Source: Candidatus Limimorpha equi | GTDB lineage: Bacteria > Bacteroidota > Bacteroidia > Bacteroidales > F082 | NCBI GenBank assembly: GCA_018065885.1 | Contig: JAGHSL010000396.1 | Location: 1-15,702 of the forward strand | DNA length: 15,702 nucleotides | Reading direction: 5' to 3' | Shown here: in pieces, positions 1 to 6,050 of the stretch | Numbering within the stretch: the stretch's first letter is position 1 | Layout of the letters: each line of letters opens with the position of its first letter | Translations under genes and position numbers: made by a program | The notes under the pieces: generated by a model | Told to the model about the DNA's origin: nothing | What the model saw: only the letters and a program-made list of their open reading frames with translations | The model's database searches: none

Positions 1-1
1 A

Positions 2-28
2 ATGTATTACCAAAATACAGAGCAATGA
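2..28 (+). CDS. possible C-terminal end of an upstream gene (partial)
   Basis: Frame 2 is open from the window edge to a TGA at 26-28, giving only 8-9 codons (ending YYQNTEQ). The stop overlaps the holin start as ATGA, a usual arrangement for translationally coupled genes. The fragment is too short to identify and may be chance. Confidence 0.2.
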   Translation: MYYQNTEQ

Positions 29-504
29 GAACGATAGCCTACAAAATCACAGCATTCATCGTCAAGCCTCAGGTGCTTGCCATCGAAACAGCCGCCAGCG
101 GTTTAATCATATTATATATGAAAGAGGTCGCCATATTGACTTTCAAATTCGCAATTCCGACTTTGTTCATCATATTCGCCGACCTCATCTGGGGCATACA
201 AGCCGCCAAGTTCAGAAAAGAGAAAGTTACCTTTAGCACGGCAACGCGAAGGACATTCAACAAGATCCTGGCATACACTTGTTGGATTCTCTTTTCATCG
301 AGCATCGGAATAACTTACCAAATGGATAACTTACCGATGATTGCCATGCTTCTTGTTTTCGCCCCTGAGGGATGCAGTTGCATCAACAACGCATTGGAAC
401 CTCATGGGAAGAACCTGTCAATATCGGCATTGCTTCGCGTCATCGGCAGGAAGAAAGACATTGAAGGCCTTGACGAAATAATTGAGGATAAGGATAAAAA
501 CTAA
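25..504 (+). CDS. phage holin family protein (putative)
   Basis: This 159-residue protein has several hydrophobic segments (roughly residues 16-32, 36-58 and 82-97), a short basic stretch after the second (AAKFRKEK), and a charged tail ending in acidic and lysine residues. That layout fits the phage holin/toxin-secretion holin families of Bacteroidetes prophages, which form membrane lesions that release endolysin or end the lysis cycle. The phrase DLIWGIQAAKFRKEK resembles the conserved D-x-x-x-G-x-x-A-x-x-x block of that family. No endolysin gene is visible, but it could lie to the left. The frame is open to the window edge, so the true start could be upstream. The ATG at 25 overlaps the stop of a short upstream frame (ATGA at 25-28), which suggests translational coupling. 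The gene is followed 17 bp later by another phage-type gene. Family assignment is from overall character, not from a decisive motif. Confidence 0.7.
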   Translation: MRTIAYKITAFIVKPQVLAIETAASGLIILYMKEVAILTFKFAIPTLFIIFADLIWGIQAAKFRKEKVTFSTATRRTFNKILAYTCWILFSSSIGITYQMDNLPMIAMLLVFAPEGCSCINNALEPHGKNLSISALLRVIGRKKDIEGLDEIIEDKDKN

Positions 505-521
505 CTTTAATACATAAAGAA

Positions 522-815
522 ATGAAATCAACAAACCTAACGAAAACCCTTCATATTGAAGGATGCAACACAGTAAGATTTGAAGCACTTTCCGAGGAAG
601 GACGAATCCAACTTGAAGGAAGCGGACCTATAGTCGTTGAAGTCAGCGTCGATGGCTTCAACTACAAGGAAGTGCAACACGACAGTGAATTTGAAGACGG
701 AATCTGCATCGCGCCATGCAAATTCTACATTGGCGACCGCGTGCGCATCAGCGCAACTTCGCTCACAAAGGCAATGATCAATTTCAACAACGTAAAAATC
801 GCCGAAAGGAGCTGA
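522..815 (+). CDS. small phage-associated hypothetical protein
   Basis: I do not recognise this 97-residue protein. It has no signal peptide or membrane segment and is rich in predicted beta-strand (for example residues 9-20, 35-50 and 68-92). Three cysteines sit at about residues 15, 62 and 66. The composition fits a small structural or fibre-associated phage protein. It begins 17 bp after the holin-like gene and ends 1 bp before the repeat-bearing fibre-like gene, so the three are almost certainly one transcript. A role in tail-fibre assembly or attachment is possible by position only. Confidence 0.6.
   Translation: MKSTNLTKTLHIEGCNTVRFEALSEEGRIQLEGSGPIVVEVSVDGFNYKEVQHDSEFEDGICIAPCKFYIGDRVRISATSLTKAMINFNNVKIAERS
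807..811 (+). promoter_or_regulatory. Shine-Dalgarno AGGAG for the fibre-like gene
   Basis: AGGAG lies 5 bases upstream of the ATG at 817 and overlaps the end of the preceding gene. Strong Shine-Dalgarno sites are rare in Bacteroidota, so this site fixes the start and sets this gene apart from the others in the window. Confidence 0.6.
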
Positions 816-816
816 C

Positions 817-2262
817 ATGGAAGGAATGAACACAACACAAGGAGGATTCAACGGTCAGTTTGAGAAAAAGGCTCTGCAACCCGATTGGAACCAGCAAGAC
901 AACACGAAAGAAGACTTCATTAAGAATAAGCCTACAATTCCTACGGTCAACAACCCGACAGTCACTTTCTCTCAAAATGGGAAAACGAAAGGCAGTTTCA
1001 CACTCAACCAAACTTCAAGCAAGACTATTACGCTTGATGCGGACTTTGTTGCAATCCAATACAGCCAGTTGCTCGCAATGAGAAACGGAAGACAACTCGT
1101 TCCTGGCACATGGTACCGCATTACAGACTACCAATGCACGACGGCACAAACAGACACCCAAAGTGCCGGACACGCGTTCGACATCATAGTGCGTGCCGAC
1201 GATATTAACAAACTGAACGAAAACGCATTTGCAACACTGCACAATGGCGACACCTATTTCCAAAGCTGCAAGCTCGAGGCTTGGGAATTGAAGTACAGCC
1301 TCGACAACGACACCAACCGCTTCGCGTGGGCAAATGCTCAATCGGGTAAAGGCGTGATATACTACATGAAGGATGAGTTTGGAAACGAAAGCCCATACGA
1401 TTTCAAGAACATCCTTTTCAAAAGGAAAATGGATGGCGGAACTTACGACCCGACAAGCGGAAGCGATACGTATGTTTTCACTTTCAACGCTTACAAAAAC
1501 ACTCAAGAAGACGCTTCGGTCCTGTCTTCGAGCAATTACAGAATCAAGTGTTTCAACAACAAGATCACTGAATACAAGGTGCAATCAGGGCAAAACCTGT
1601 CAAAACTGACTTTGAACAGCATTGTGTTTCTGAACACTTACACGAACACAGCTGGATTCGAATGTTCAAATAACAGTTTTTCAACTTATTGTTTCAATAA
1701 CACATTTGGCGCATCTTCTCAAAACAACACATTCGGGAACAGTTGCCAAATGAACACGTTCGGGAACAGTTGTTCAAGAAATACATTCGGGAACAATTGT
1801 TTAAACAACACGTTCGGGAACGGTTGTTCAAGCAATACGTTCGGGAACAGTTGCCAAATGAACACGTTCGGGAACAATTGTACAAACAATACATTCGGGA
1901 ACAATATCTACGACAATACGTTCGGGAACTATTTGCAAAATAGCACGTTCGGGAACGGTTGTTCAAGCAATACGTTCGGGAACAGTTGCCAAGGCAACAC
2001 ATTCGGGAACAATTGCGTAGTTTTTCAAGTTGAATGTGCAGCAAATATAACTGTGTTTGATGGTGTTGCTGGCGTTTCAATTGCAGGAACACAGAGTTCT
2101 CCTGTGCAGTGTTGCCAAATTTTGAATGGTCAATATGGTGGAAAACAAGGTCCTATAAGTATACCATTTGTAGCTGGCACAACCATAACACAGGTTGCTT
2201 GTATGGATTCAAATGGGAACGTAGTGATTTACAAACCATGTGAATTGGCGGCTGCTAATTGA
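817..2262 (+). CDS. tail-fibre/adhesin-like protein with NTFGNxC 9-residue repeats
   Basis: This 481-residue protein has three visible parts. Residues 20-40 contain a PDWNQQDNTKEDFIKNKP stretch, followed by a FSQNGKTKGSFTLNQ segment; both are typical of phage tail-fibre and baseplate-attached proteins in gut bacteria. Residues 75-205 form a domain with the phrases LVPGTWYRITDY, AGHAFDIIV, GDTYF and PYDFKNILFKR, which I associate with Bacteroidales phage and surface proteins of unknown function. Residues 286-402 are about 13 tandem nine-residue repeats (NTFGNxCxx), probably an elongated beta-helix with stacked Phe, Asn and Cys columns. An 80-residue C-terminal cap follows. There is no signal peptide. 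The start is supported by an AGGAG Shine-Dalgarno at 807-811, five bases before the ATG, which is uncommon in this phylum. The likely job is receptor contact by the virion; this is inferred from context and repeats. Confidence 0.7.
   Translation: MEGMNTTQGGFNGQFEKKALQPDWNQQDNTKEDFIKNKPTIPTVNNPTVTFSQNGKTKGSFTLNQTSSKTITLDADFVAIQYSQLLAMRNGRQLVPGTWYRITDYQCTTAQTDTQSAGHAFDIIVRADDINKLNENAFATLHNGDTYFQSCKLEAWELKYSLDNDTNRFAWANAQSGKGVIYYMKDEFGNESPYDFKNILFKRKMDGGTYDPTSGSDTYVFTFNAYKNTQEDASVLSSSNYRIKCFNNKITEYKVQSGQNLSKLTLNSIVFLNTYTNTAGFECSNNSFSTYCFNNTFGASSQNNTFGNSCQMNTFGNSCSRNTFGNNCLNNTFGNGCSSNTFGNSCQMNTFGNNCTNNTFGNNIYDNTFGNYLQNSTFGNGCSSNTFGNSCQGNTFGNNCVVFQVECAANITVFDGVAGVSIAGTQSSPVQCCQILNGQYGGKQGPISIPFVAGTTITQVACMDSNGNVVIYKPCELAAAN
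1672..2022 (+). repeat. 27-bp in-frame tandem repeat array (about 13 units)
   Basis: Units of 27 bp run in frame from about 1672, with clean units starting at 1699 and then every 27 bp (1726, 1753, 1780 and so on to 1996). The 9-mer TTCGGGAAC is present in all 11 units from 1726 on. A 49-bp block at 1809-1857 recurs exactly at 1944-1992, 135 bp (five units) away, which points to recent block duplication. The array encodes the NTFGNxC repeat of the fibre-like protein. Confidence 0.9.
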
Positions 2263-2281
2263 CACTTGTTTTTACAACGGA

Positions 2282-2322
2282 ATTTGCCTATTCTTGCCTA
2301 AATAGCGCAAGAATAGGCAAAT
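2282..2322 (+). terminator. strong stem-loop terminator after the phage gene set
   Basis: A perfect 16-bp stem (2282-2297 with 2307-2322) encloses a 9-base loop and is followed by GTTTTATCC. It starts about 20 bp after the stop of the fibre-like gene, so it most likely ends that transcript. The T-run is short, so termination strength is uncertain. Confidence 0.75.
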
Positions 2323-2405
2323 GTTTTATCCAAATTCAAAATGCAAATAGTGATTAAATGTATTGTTTTATAGCTTATTAGCATTGTCACAATCCATAAA
2401 AAAAG

Positions 2406-2426
2406 AATAATTGTTCCCGAATTATT
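2406..2426. repeat. AT-rich 7-bp stem-loop containing an inverted copy of the fibre repeat core
   Basis: AATAATT (2406-2412) and AATTATT (2420-2426) are perfect inverted repeats around the loop GTTCCCG. Read on the minus strand, 2409-2422 matches 14 bases of the fibre repeat core exactly (compare 1785-1798 and 2003-2016). Function is unknown; it could be chance. Confidence 0.4.
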
Positions 2427-2541
2427 CCTAATGTCTCAAATTCCATCACGCGCGCGCGAAATTCAAAAACAGAAAAGACAGCACACGACATCCTTAATGG
2501 TCGTGAAACGGCCATTTGACAGAATAGGTTGGGACTATATT

Positions 2542-3672
2542 TTAAAGATTGGCTACTGCCAATTCAATGCTGCTTCTGTCAACTTCTCGGTATATTTCCG
2601 TAGTCTGAAGTTTCTTGTGACCAAGAAGTTTTGAAATAATTGTCAAGTCAACACCTTGTTGGCCCAACAAAGTGGCGAATGTGTGTCGGCTGCTGTGGAA
2701 GGTTATCTTCGCATCGGCACCAACGGAATCAAGCAATCCGCGAAGCGTCTTGTTGACGACGGCATTGTTGCCCAACTTCTTCGTCAGCTTCCCGATGTCG
2801 CCGCCATACTTGGCTATCATGCCCATCATCTTCCCATTCCAGAGTGAGCCGATTGGAATCTCAACGGTGAATTTCGTTTTCTGCATCGCTATGGTCAGCC
2901 ATCCATCGTTGATGTGGCTTTGCCGCAATGCGGTGATGTCGGAGAAACGCAATCCGGTGTAGCAGCCTACAAGAAATGCGTCGCGCACGATGTCTTCATA
3001 TCCTTTCAGCTTCAAGGCTTCCAACTCCCTGAGCTGCTCGGCAGTGATGTAGCCTTTCTTGCTTACCATCTGCTGAATCTTGAAACGCTCAAACGGATTG
3101 CTGCTGATGATGTCGCGGTTCTTGGCCTCATTCAGCACGGCACGCAGCAAACGCAGTCTGCTAATGCGCGTGTTGTGCGCGATTCCTGACGACCGCAACC
3201 ATTTGTCGTATGAAACCACAAACTGATAGTCGATGTCGGTGATTCGGATGCCGGACTTGTACTTTTCGAGATTGTTGAAAAGCGTGCGATAGTTCTGCTT
3301 CGTCAACTCGTTTCTCTCGCTTTGCCCGACGACTTCCTGTCCGAAGTCGGTCAACTTGGCCGATGGCGAAAGGTGCGCCTTCACCGCTTCCTTCAGGAGC
3401 GGCAATGTGACTTCGACACCTTTTCTGATATAGTCCAATTCCACATCCTCGACTTCGCGTATCATCGAGAAAAGTGCATAGTTAAGCCCATCGGCATTGC
3501 TGGCATTGACGATGCAGCCGTTTTTGAATTGTTCAGGCAAGACATAGGTGTGCGTGGAAAAGTAGATTTTCCGATGCTGCTGTTCGGCCTCGATCTGCAC
3601 AAGACCTTCGCCTCTTTGGTTGAGGCATCCGCTCCGGTTCCACACCAGGCGGTAACGAATCTTTTTAATCAT
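2542..3672 (-). CDS. tyrosine-type site-specific recombinase (integrase), canonical active site
   Basis: With a start at 3672 (MIKKIRYRLVWNR...) this is a 376-residue recombinase. The N-terminal arm/SAM-like region (about residues 1-200) begins with the pattern RYRLVWNRxxxLNxRGEGLVQI common in Bacteroidetes integrases. The catalytic domain shows the full set in order: Arg242 in CYTGLRFSD, a Lys at 265 or 267, His326 and Arg329 in HSSRHTFATLL, His352 in LLGHKKLQTT and nucleophile Tyr361 in EIYREV. The frame also opens 22 codons earlier at 3738, but the internal start fits the family better. It lies downstream of a second integrase on the same strand (139-bp gap) near a tRNA. It probably catalyses integration or excision of the element, alone or with its neighbour. 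Confidence 0.9.
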   Translation of the reverse strand: MIKKIRYRLVWNRSGCLNQRGEGLVQIEAEQQHRKIYFSTHTYVLPEQFKNGCIVNASNADGLNYALFSMIREVEDVELDYIRKGVEVTLPLLKEAVKAHLSPSAKLTDFGQEVVGQSERNELTKQNYRTLFNNLEKYKSGIRITDIDYQFVVSYDKWLRSSGIAHNTRISRLRLLRAVLNEAKNRDIISSNPFERFKIQQMVSKKGYITAEQLRELEALKLKGYEDIVRDAFLVGCYTGLRFSDITALRQSHINDGWLTIAMQKTKFTVEIPIGSLWNGKMMGMIAKYGGDIGKLTKKLGNNAVVNKTLRGLLDSVGADAKITFHSSRHTFATLLGQQGVDLTIISKLLGHKKLQTTEIYREVDRSSIELAVANL

Positions 3673-3811
3673 GTGAGTTTGAATTTGATGTTTATAAATT
3701 GGGCGTTCCCCTTTGGGTCGGGCTTTCCACTCATACAAATTCGACTCGCAAAACGCGGCTTCGTCTCATACTCGTTTCAATCCCTAACGCTGTATTTCGA
3801 CAAATACCTTA

Positions 3812-5047
3812 TTATATATATCCCTTCAATTCCTCGCTAACCGTCAGCTTCGATTTCTTCGCATAAATCTCCGTTGTGCTGAGGTTGCTATGCCGTGCCT
3901 GGTCGCGCACGGTGAGGGAAGCCACGCCACGCTCGAGCATGTCGGTGATACCTGTGCTTTTCAGACTGTAGAAACACACATTCCGTTTCTGCAACTCCGG
4001 CATCAAGCCGCCATCGCACGCCACATGCCGGTCCCAATAGCGGCCAAACTGCTTTTGCGTTCCCATTTTGTCGCAGCATTTCAGTCGGTCGCCAAAGATA
4101 TATTCGTTGCTTCGGTGGTTGTGTATGCCCAATTCAACCATCAGTTCAATCACCACAGCTGGAAGCGTCACCTTCGCATCGCGTTTCGTCTTGCTTATCG
4201 CCGCCGACACGAAAACGCTTTGCTCGGCAAAATTCAGGTCGCCAACCTTCAGCTGGTAGAGTTCGTTAGGACGGATATAGCAATAGTATTCCATGTAACA
4301 GGCAAGAAGGAACTCCAGCCTTTTTGCTTTCCGCAATTTTTCAAACAAAGTGGAGAGTTCATCGGTTGTGAGGTTCTCGCGCTTGGCAGTCACACGCGCC
4401 GATGATTCCTTCTTTAATCCGTCAGCCGGAGAGGTCTCCAGCTTCCCATGGTCAACGAACCATGTGAAGAGGGTTTTCAGAAAGCCAAGGGTGGAGTTGT
4501 AATATTTCACCGTCACGTTCCTATCGAGCAACGATGTCAGGAAGTCGTTCAGCACCTGCAGCGTCACATCATGAAGGTTTACGATCTGCACGGACTGCAA
4601 GTAGGAGAGGAGGCTGCGGGAGTATGAACTATAGGTCTTGTAGGTTGCATCCGAAAGCACTTTGCGCTGTGCTTCGCGCTCGATGAACGTGAGATATTCG
4701 TCGATGCAACCTTCGGCAGACCGCAGAACGACTGGCTTTGCAGCAGGTTTTGGGCGGGTCAGCATCGCGTCAGTTACGGGGCAGCCGAAAGGATTCCATC
4801 CCAATGAAAGCATCTCCGTAAAGCGAGAAACGATTTGTTTCTCACGTTTTCGGATGCTTTTCCTGGTCCCAAGATGGTTCAGTTTCACGCGCTTTCGCTT
4901 CATTGCCTTGGATTCTTCATCAAAGGCATAGAAGGAAAGGACGACTTCTTTTCCGTAAGTGATTCGTGGTTGTGTGAATGCTAAAGCCTTGTGAATGGCT
5001 TGTTTAGCGTTTAGATTCGTGCGAATTGCGCAATTTTCGACAGGCAT
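3812..5047 (-). CDS. tyrosine-type recombinase/integrase with divergent active site
   Basis: This 411-residue protein has an N-terminal arm-binding region (about 1-105), a SAM-like core-binding domain (about 110-205) and a C-terminal catalytic domain. Visible catalytic positions are Arg259 in YIRPNELYQL, Lys286 in SKTKRDAKV, His386 in QARHSNLSTTEIY and nucleophile Tyr395. The central box normally reading HxxR is YSLK here (Tyr360, Lys363), followed by STGITDM. That variant recurs in Bacteroidetes integrases, so the enzyme may well be active. The start codon is 110 bp from the 3' end of tRNA-Met, and the gene reads away from it, as expected for an integrase beside an attachment site. It is probably the main integrase; the downstream paralogue may assist or may belong to an older insertion. 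Confidence 0.88.
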   Translation of the reverse strand: MPVENCAIRTNLNAKQAIHKALAFTQPRITYGKEVVLSFYAFDEESKAMKRKRVKLNHLGTRKSIRKREKQIVSRFTEMLSLGWNPFGCPVTDAMLTRPKPAAKPVVLRSAEGCIDEYLTFIEREAQRKVLSDATYKTYSSYSRSLLSYLQSVQIVNLHDVTLQVLNDFLTSLLDRNVTVKYYNSTLGFLKTLFTWFVDHGKLETSPADGLKKESSARVTAKRENLTTDELSTLFEKLRKAKRLEFLLACYMEYYCYIRPNELYQLKVGDLNFAEQSVFVSAAISKTKRDAKVTLPAVVIELMVELGIHNHRSNEYIFGDRLKCCDKMGTQKQFGRYWDRHVACDGGLMPELQKRNVCFYSLKSTGITDMLERGVASLTVRDQARHSNLSTTEIYAKKSKLTVSEELKGYI

Positions 5048-5054
5048 TTTTTTA

Positions 5055-5084
5055 TTTTTTGTGCCGAAATCTCAACACAAAAAA
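5055..5084. promoter_or_regulatory. 9-bp inverted repeat just upstream of the second integrase
   Basis: TTTTTTGTG (5055-5063) and CACAAAAAA (5076-5084) are perfect inverted repeats with a 12-base spacer. The nearest base is 8 bp from the integrase start codon. Neither strand reads as a standard terminator. An operator or a recombinase arm site is plausible, but this is inferred from position only. Confidence 0.4.
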
Positions 5085-5109
5085 GGTGATGCAATATCTC
5101 CAAAACGCC

Positions 5110-5140
5110 AAAGGCAGTAAGTGTGTAACTTGCTGCCTTT
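5110..5140 (-). terminator. stem-loop terminator downstream of tRNA-Met
   Basis: A 12-bp stem (5110-5121 with 5129-5140, one wobble pair) encloses a 7-base loop. On the minus strand it lies 18 bases past the tRNA 3' end and is followed by TTTGGCGTTTTGG, so it likely ends the tRNA transcript. It sits between the tRNA and the integrase, inside the region that would hold the element's attachment site. Confidence 0.6.
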
Positions 5141-5157
5141 CAATGGTTTTGTTGTAG

Positions 5158-5231
5158 TAGCGGGAATGAGAATTGAACTCATGACCTCCGGGTTATGAAT
5201 CCGACGCTCTAACCTACTGAGCTATCCCGCC
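5158..5231 (-). tRNA. tRNA-Met (CAT anticodon)
   Basis: The minus strand folds into a complete 74-base cloverleaf: acceptor GGCGGGA/TCCCGCT (first pair G-U), D-arm GCTC/GAGC, anticodon loop TTCATAA with CAT, T-arm ATGAG/CTCAT with loop TTCAATT, and discriminator A. The 3' CCA is not encoded. The anticodon stem (TCGGA/CCCGG) has one A-C mismatch at its loop end. The acceptor is paired at 1-72, unlike an initiator, so elongator Met is preferred; a lysidine-modified Ile tRNA cannot be excluded. The 3' end faces the two integrase genes. Confidence 0.9.
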
Positions 5232-5244
5232 GTCTTTCGGGGTG

Positions 5245-5252
5245 CAAAAGTA
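5245..5252 (-). promoter_or_regulatory. -7 promoter element for tRNA-Met
   Basis: The minus strand reads TACTTTTG, a full match to the Bacteroidetes TAnnTTTG -7 consensus, 13 bases upstream of the tRNA. A TTTG at 5275-5278 could be the -33 element, with a slightly long 22-base spacer. Confidence 0.55.
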
Positions 5253-5377
5253 GTACATTTTTCAATACGCGCAACAAAAAAATGAAAAAAAATCACTTTA
5301 ATTTTGGTACGGTTTTTGAATAATCGGTTTTTGTTGCAAAAAATCAAAAGTTTGCGTGAACATTCAGAATAAATTTA

Positions 5378-5385
5378 TACTTTTG
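5378..5385 (+). promoter_or_regulatory. -7 promoter element for the DUF1573 gene
   Basis: TACTTTTG matches the Bacteroidetes TAnnTTTG -7 consensus, 25 bases upstream of the ATG at 5411. TTTG at 5351-5354 could be the -33 element, with a spacer of 23 bases, longer than usual. Confidence 0.55.
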
Positions 5386-5410
5386 TGCAATTTTAAAATA
5401 AGTAATAAAA

Positions 5411-5857
5411 ATGAAGAAAGTAGTTTGTTTACTTGGTCTGTTCCTCTTGTTTGCAGGGGCAGTGAAGGCTCAGGAAGTCAGAAATGGCGCTGAAATCGAA
5501 TTTGAAAAGACCGTCCATGATTATGGCAACGTTCCTTACAACGGCAATGGCGAATGTGAATTCCGTTTCACCAACACCGGCAATGAACCTCTGATTGTGC
5601 AGAAACCAAAGTCAAGCTGCGGCTGCACCATCCCGACATGGCCTAAGGAACCTATCCTCCCAGGCGAATCGGAAGTCATTAAGGTGACTTACAGGACAAA
5701 CCGTCCAGGCACCATCAACAAGACCGTGACCGTCACTTCGAATGCCGTTCAGAATGGTACCGTCGTCCTTCGCATTAAGGGCACTGTGATGGATCAGCCG
5801 GCTGAAGCCATGCCTGAAAAGGATTTCGGTTCAGGTTCACCTATCAACAACAGATAA
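5411..5857 (+). CDS. secreted DUF1573 domain protein
   Basis: This 148-residue protein opens with a clear signal peptide (MKK, hydrophobic run LLGLFLLFAGAV, cleavage near KAQ-EV at residue 21). The mature part matches the DUF1573 family, an Ig-like fold found in many Bacteroidetes exported proteins: FEKTVHDYGNVP, then FRFTNTGNEPLIVQKPKSSCGCTIP, PGESEVIKVTYRTN and a closing beta-strand region VVLRIKGTV. The SSCGCT pair of cysteines is typical of the family. The role is unknown; the fold resembles periplasmic beta-sandwich modules. It is transcribed away from tRNA-Met from its own promoter and ends in its own terminator, so it stands alone. Confidence 0.88.
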   Translation: MKKVVCLLGLFLLFAGAVKAQEVRNGAEIEFEKTVHDYGNVPYNGNGECEFRFTNTGNEPLIVQKPKSSCGCTIPTWPKEPILPGESEVIKVTYRTNRPGTINKTVTVTSNAVQNGTVVLRIKGTVMDQPAEAMPEKDFGSGSPINNR

Positions 5858-5874
5858 ATCATTAAAGTTCAACG

Positions 5875-5907
5875 AAAAGCTGTCTAATTCGATTAGATGG
5901 CTTTTTT
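5875..5907 (+). terminator. terminator after the DUF1573 gene
   Basis: The arms 5875-5888 and 5892-5905 pair with two wobble pairs around a 3-base TCG loop. The 3' arm runs into CTTTTTTATT. It lies 18 bp after the DUF1573 stop. Confidence 0.75.
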
Positions 5908-6050
5908 ATTGTTGAATTGTTTGAGGTTTAATCGTTTAGTTGTTTTTGGCCATTTGCTGAAGTTATCAGTTTTCTGTTGACAACAGTTCAACAATTAACA
6001 ATTCAACATATAACTCTGTAACATACATTAAACACATTAAAAATATCAAT

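Larger units (their letters stand above)
2263..2541. other. intergenic region between the phage gene set and the first integrase
   Basis: This non-coding stretch separates plus-strand phage genes from the minus-strand integrase. It holds the terminator at 2282-2322, the AT-rich stem-loop at 2406-2426, an alternating CG run near 2449-2458, and a 6-bp stem (CACGAC 2484-2489 with GTCGTG 2500-2505). On the minus strand that stem is followed by a T-rich run, so it may end the integrase transcript. The short plus frame starting at 2431 overlaps the integrase end and looks spurious. Confidence 0.5.

Noticed and set aside
1672..2022. CRISPR array
   Set aside because: The 27-bp units have no unique spacers, lie inside an open reading frame and keep phase with the codons.
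817..2262. Diversity-generating retroelement target
   Set aside because: No reverse transcriptase, template repeat or C-type lectin variable region is visible; variation is in repeat number, not adenine-specific.
2431..2634. 67-codon plus-strand frame near the integrase end
   Set aside because: It overlaps the conserved integrase C-terminus and has no supporting signal.
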